Origin: Allobosea sp. WAO
GTDB taxonomy: Bacteria > Pseudomonadota > Alphaproteobacteria > Rhizobiales > Beijerinckiaceae
Direction: 5' to 3'
Assembly: GCF_001509835.1 (NCBI RefSeq)
Contig: NZ_JXTJ01000007.1
Span: 186,001 to 250,000, forward strand
DNA length: 64,000 nucleotides
A program made the position numbers and the translations under genes. Each line of letters begins with the position of its first letter. Within the stretch, counting starts at the first letter, position 1. A model generated the notes under the pieces. The model searched no databases. It saw only the letters and a list, made by a program, of their open reading frames with translations, and was not told the origin of the DNA. Shown here in pieces: positions 61,085 to 64,000 of this stretch.

Positions 61085-62695
61085 TCAAGCGGCGAGCGAG
61101 TTGGTCGGCGCTGCCGCCTTCACCGCATCGTCGACATGCTCCTCGAACTTCTCGAAGTTCTTGGCGAACATGCCGATCAGGTTCTTCGCGGTCTCGGCGA
61201 AGGCGGCTTTGTCGGTCCAGGTCTTGACGGGATAGAGGATGTGCGGCTCGACGCCGGGCACCGAGGTGGGAACGGCGAAACCGAAATAGGGATCCCGGCG
61301 GAAATCGGCGCGGTTCAGCGAGCCGTCGAGCGCCGCCGTCAGCAGGCGCCGCGTGACGCGGATCGGCATACGCCGGCCGACGCCGTAGCCGCCGCCGGTC
61401 CAGCCGGTGTTCACCAGCCAGCAGTCGACATGGTGCTTGGCGATGAAGTCGCGCAGCAGATTGGCGTATTCCGACGGGTGGCGCGGCAGGAACGGCGAGC
61501 CGAAGCAGGTCGAGAACTCCGGCTGGACGCCGACCAGGCCACGCTCTGTGCCGGCGACCTTGGCGGTGTAGCCGGACAGGAAGTGGTACATCGCCTCGGC
61601 CGGGGTCAGCTTGGCGATCGGCGGCATCACGCCGAAGGCGTCGGCGGTCAGCATTACGATATTCTTCGGCATGCCGGCGCGGCCGGTGCGCGAAGCGTTC
61701 GGGATGAAATCGAGCGGATAGGCCGAGCGGGTGTTCTCGGTCTTGGTCTGATCGTCGAAATCGACCTCGCGCGAGATCGGGTCCATGACGATGTTCTCGA
61801 GCACCGTGCCGAAGCGCTGCGAGGCCGCATAGATCTGCGGCTCGGCCTCGGCCGAGAGCTTGATCGTCTTGGCGTAGCAGCCGCCCTCGAAATTGAAGAT
61901 GCCGTCCTTCGACCAGCCATGCTCGTCATCGCCGATCAGGGTGCGGTCGGGATCGGCCGAGAGCGTGGTCTTGCCGGTGCCGGAGAGGCCGAAGAAGACG
62001 GCCGGATCGTCCTTGGAACCGACATTGGCCGAGCAGTGCATCGGCACCACGCCCTTGGTCGGCAGGGTGTAGTTCAGATAGGTGAAGACCGACTTCTTCA
62101 TCTCGCCGGCATAGGCGGAGCCGCCGATCAGCACGATCTTGCGGGTGAAGTCGATGGCGATCACCGTCTCGCTGCGGCAGCCATGGCGCTTCGGGTCGGC
62201 GCGGAAGCTCGGCAGGTCGACGATGGTCAGCTCGGGCACGTAGGAGGCGATCTCGGCCGCCTCGGGGCGGATCAGGAGATTGCGGATGAAGAGCGAGTGC
62301 CAGGCGAGCTCGGTGAAGACGCGCGCCTTGACCCGGTGGGCCGGGTCGGCGCCGCCATAGAGGTCCTGCGCGAAGAGCTCGCGGCCTTCGGCATGCTTCA
62401 GGAAATCTGCGAGCAGGACATCGAACTGCTCGGACGAGATCGCGCCGTTGTTCTCCCACCAGACGGTGTTCTCGGTCAGCGCGTCCTTGACGACGAACTT
62501 GTCCTTGGGCGAGCGGCCGGTATGGCTGCCGGTGTCGGCGCAGAGCGCGCCGCCGCGGGCGATCTGCGACTCGCCGCGCTTCAGCGACTCCTCATAGAGC
62601 CGCGCCGCCTCGAGATTCCAGTAGACCGCCTTGAGTCGCTGCAGCCCGAATTTGTCGGCGCCGTAAGCGGCGTTGACGTGACCGATGGTCTCCAC
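61085..62695 (-). CDS. pckA: Phosphoenolpyruvate carboxykinase (ATP)
   Basis: A 536-residue gluconeogenic enzyme that turns oxaloacetate and ATP into PEP. The kinase loop is [16 protein letters not shown], the metal-site region is [13 protein letters not shown], and [19 protein letters not shown] and [14 protein letters not shown] also match. I chose the GTG at 62695, eight bases after AGGAGG; a TTG at 62701 would sit too close. In Hyphomicrobiales pckA lies beside the chvI-chvG acid-sensing system, as here, and in Agrobacterium it has been linked to ChvI control. Confidence 0.96.
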   Translation of the reverse strand: METIGHVNAAYGADKFGLQRLKAVYWNLEAARLYEESLKRGESQIARGGALCADTGSHTGRSPKDKFVVKDALTENTVWWENNGAISSEQFDVLLADFLKHAEGRELFAQDLYGGADPAHRVKARVFTELAWHSLFIRNLLIRPEAAEIASYVPELTIVDLPSFRADPKRHGCRSETVIAIDFTRKIVLIGGSAYAGEMKKSVFTYLNYTLPTKGVVPMHCSANVGSKDDPAVFFGLSGTGKTTLSADPDRTLIGDDEHGWSKDGIFNFEGGCYAKTIKLSAEAEPQIYAASQRFGTVLENIVMDPISREVDFDDQTKTENTRSAYPLDFIPNASRTGRAGMPKNIVMLTADAFGVMPPIAKLTPAEAMYHFLSGYTAKVAGTERGLVGVQPEFSTCFGSPFLPRHPSEYANLLRDFIAKHHVDCWLVNTGWTGGGYGVGRRMPIRVTRRLLTAALDGSLNRADFRRDPYFGFAVPTSVPGVEPHILYPVKTWTDKAAFAETAKNLIGMFAKNFEKFEEHVDDAVKAAAPTNSLAA

Positions 62696-62906
62696 TGGCA
62701 ATTCCTCCTGCCATGTAGCCGCCTGCTTTGGACGCCGGCGCTTGGGGATGTAGCGGGGTCAGACCATGCCGACCCGCGCGGAAGGGCGATGAATGCGACG
62801 GCTCTTTAGGCGCATGATGAGGCCGGCTCAAGTCACCTGGAAAGCGCGCAATCGGGGGATCTCCAACTAAATCGTTTAAAAACTCGGGCGTGGTGAATGG
62901 TCGCGG

Positions 62907-63656
62907 TCAGGCCGCGCCGCGCGCTTTCCCCGCCAACGCGACCAATGTCTTGCGCAGCGCGTCGGGGCTGGTCACCGGCTCGTCGAAGTTGAGGCGCAGC
63001 GCCTGATCACCGAGGGCTAGATCGCAACCGTCCGGGTCGAGGCCGCTGATCCGCCAGGCGCCGTCCTTGGCACCGAGCAGCGCCGTCGCATAGAGGCCGA
63101 CCGCATCGGCGTGGTCGGAGTTCATGTGCTCGACCGCACCTTCCTCCGCCTCGATCAGCGCTGCCGCCTGCGTGCAGTCGCTCATGATGTCGGGCGCCTC
63201 GAGCTCATAGGCCTTGCCGAATCCACCATTCAGGCTGGCGCGCTCGAGCTTGAGGGCGAAGAAGGAAAAATCGGGGAAATCCGCGTAGAGCGAGGCTTTC
63301 GGCTGCCTTGCGAGGAAGCGCCGGCGAATGCGCCGCCCGTCCTCGCTGTCGCGCTCGATCTTTTCGGCGCGCGCCAGCAGCGTAATGCGCGGATGGGCGA
63401 GCGGATCGCCCTTTCCGCCGGGCGCGATCAGCAGAGAGGCGCGCGGATCGGCCTCGAGATTGCCGGTATGGCCCGAGAGCGCGGAGATCAGGATCAGCGG
63501 CGTGCCGTCGACGTCCGTGGCGAGGCTGGTCAGGCTGGCGAAGGGGTGACCGTCAGGAGTCAGCGTCGCCAGGGCTGCCGAGCGCGCACTGCGCAGGAGG
63601 GTCTTCGCCAGGCCGCGCGCAGTCGCGTCGGTCGGGCGGATCGGATCGATCGCCAT
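62907..63656 (-). CDS. HugZ-like heme utilization / PNPOx-fold protein
   Basis: A 249-residue protein with an N-terminal FMN-binding split-barrel domain (ALATLTPDGHPFASLTSLA, then LISALSGHTGNLEADPRASLL) and a C-terminal DUF2470-type part (AVEHMNSDHADAVGLYA). The same two-part form occurs in HugZ heme oxygenases and in alphaproteobacterial pyridoxamine-phosphate-oxidase-like proteins. Heme breakdown is possible but not shown. The ATG is at 63656. It is divergent from chvI with a 138-base gap. Confidence 0.87.
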   Translation of the reverse strand: MAIDPIRPTDATARGLAKTLLRSARSAALATLTPDGHPFASLTSLATDVDGTPLILISALSGHTGNLEADPRASLLIAPGGKGDPLAHPRITLLARAEKIERDSEDGRRIRRRFLARQPKASLYADFPDFSFFALKLERASLNGGFGKAYELEAPDIMSDCTQAAALIEAEEGAVEHMNSDHADAVGLYATALLGAKDGAWRISGLDPDGCDLALGDQALRLNFDEPVTSPDALRKTLVALAGKARGAA

Positions 63657-63794
63657 GGCACTTTTCCGTTGTTGCCGGGTTTTTCGAAGGAGACGTAGCG
63701 AAACCGCCTTGGCTTGGCTAGATTGCAGCCATGCTTTGGCCGTTCTCGCGCGAGAGTGGACCCTTTGATTGCAACGTCGAAAGATGAAAGCCTT

Positions 63795-64000
63795 ATGCCA
63801 ACCATTGCGCTGGTCGACGACGACCGCAACATCCTGACGTCGGTCTCCATTGCACTCGAGGCCGAAGGATACCGGATTCTGACCTATACCGACGGCGCCT
63901 CGGCACTGGACGGGCTGAAGCAGAATCCGCCGGACCTCGCGATCTTCGACATCAAGATGCCGCGCATGGACGGGATGGAGCTGCTGCGCCGCCTGCGCCA
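63795..64000 (+). CDS. chvI: Response regulator ChvI (5' part, cut by the window end)
   Basis: The first 68 residues of a receiver domain: [28 protein letters not shown], read in parts, with the acidic pocket DDD (residues 8-10) and the phosphoacceptor in [15 protein letters not shown]. This start is very typical of ChvI, the response regulator of the ChvG-ChvI (ExoS-ChvI) acid and envelope control system in Hyphomicrobiales. The DNA-binding domain and the kinase gene would lie beyond the window. Position near pckA supports the name. Confidence 0.92.
   Translation, partial: MPTIALVDDDRNILTSVSIALEAEGYRILTYTDGASALDGLKQNPPDLAIFDIKMPRMDGMELLRRLR

Overview
The window reads as a compact, high-GC chromosomal segment of an alphaproteobacterium of the order Hyphomicrobiales. 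A Bosea-like or related lineage is my best guess, from gene order and protein flavour rather than from any search. Supporting marks are the chvI / HugZ-like / pckA neighbourhood at the right end, the RegB/RegA redox pair, the XRE-metK-lnt-corC-ybeY-phoH-miaB order, the hisB-DUF2628-hisH-hisA block, and short dispersed palindromic repeats. I see no rRNA, tRNA, CRISPR array, prophage or insertion sequence. Nearly all the DNA is protein coding, with many ATGA or GTGA start/stop overlaps and several convergent 3' overlaps.

Layout. 1-3200: a proline-rich OmpA-domain envelope protein, a small secreted protein and two duplicated YjfB-like mini-genes. 3300-6900: a TPP riboswitch followed by thiC, thiM and thiE (thiamine). 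6900-9740: a polytopic membrane protein and a trans-3-hydroxyproline dehydratase-type enzyme. 9800-17460: the translation/transcription operon rimP-nusA-ylxR-infB-rbfA-truB on the minus strand, behind a promoter and an intrinsic terminator in its leader. 17550-19310: a DUF2336 protein and trmB. 19390-29320 (minus): metK, an XRE regulator, lnt, corC/tlyC, ybeY, phoH, miaB, plsC, rimI and tsaB. 29490-35460 (minus): an Nfu-type Fe-S protein, a universal stress protein, trpS, murJ, hslU and hslV. 35760-42710: a histidine locus (hisB, DUF2628, hisH, hisA, then hisF, hisE) ending in coaA, split by a DUF29 gene, a Tat-exported beta-carbonic anhydrase and a PheC-like periplasmic dehydratase. 42900-48300: a YqaA-like membrane protein, RidA, a TPR-like protein, an aminotransferase and cobQ. 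48400-53530: a TetR regulator and a surface-polysaccharide patch (CapD/WbpM-like, an epimerase, a WecA-like transferase), then mmcB. 53600-58060: a secreted protein, regA, regB and a PHB depolymerase. 58060-61050: a RhuM-family gene, a YgjP-type metalloprotease and a DUF4105 protein. 61085-64000: pckA, a HugZ-like protein and the start of chvI.

Most genes are housekeeping: ribosome and tRNA maturation, SAM, CoA, thiamine and histidine synthesis, envelope assembly, proteolysis and central carbon control. I did not find a convincing undescribed multi-gene system. The points most worth checking are regulatory and architectural: the terminator in the rimP operon leader, the Shine-Dalgarno-sequestering hairpin behind the TPP riboswitch, the twin YjfB-like genes with matching upstream boxes, the split his operon, the isolated RhuM gene, and the dispersed palindromes.
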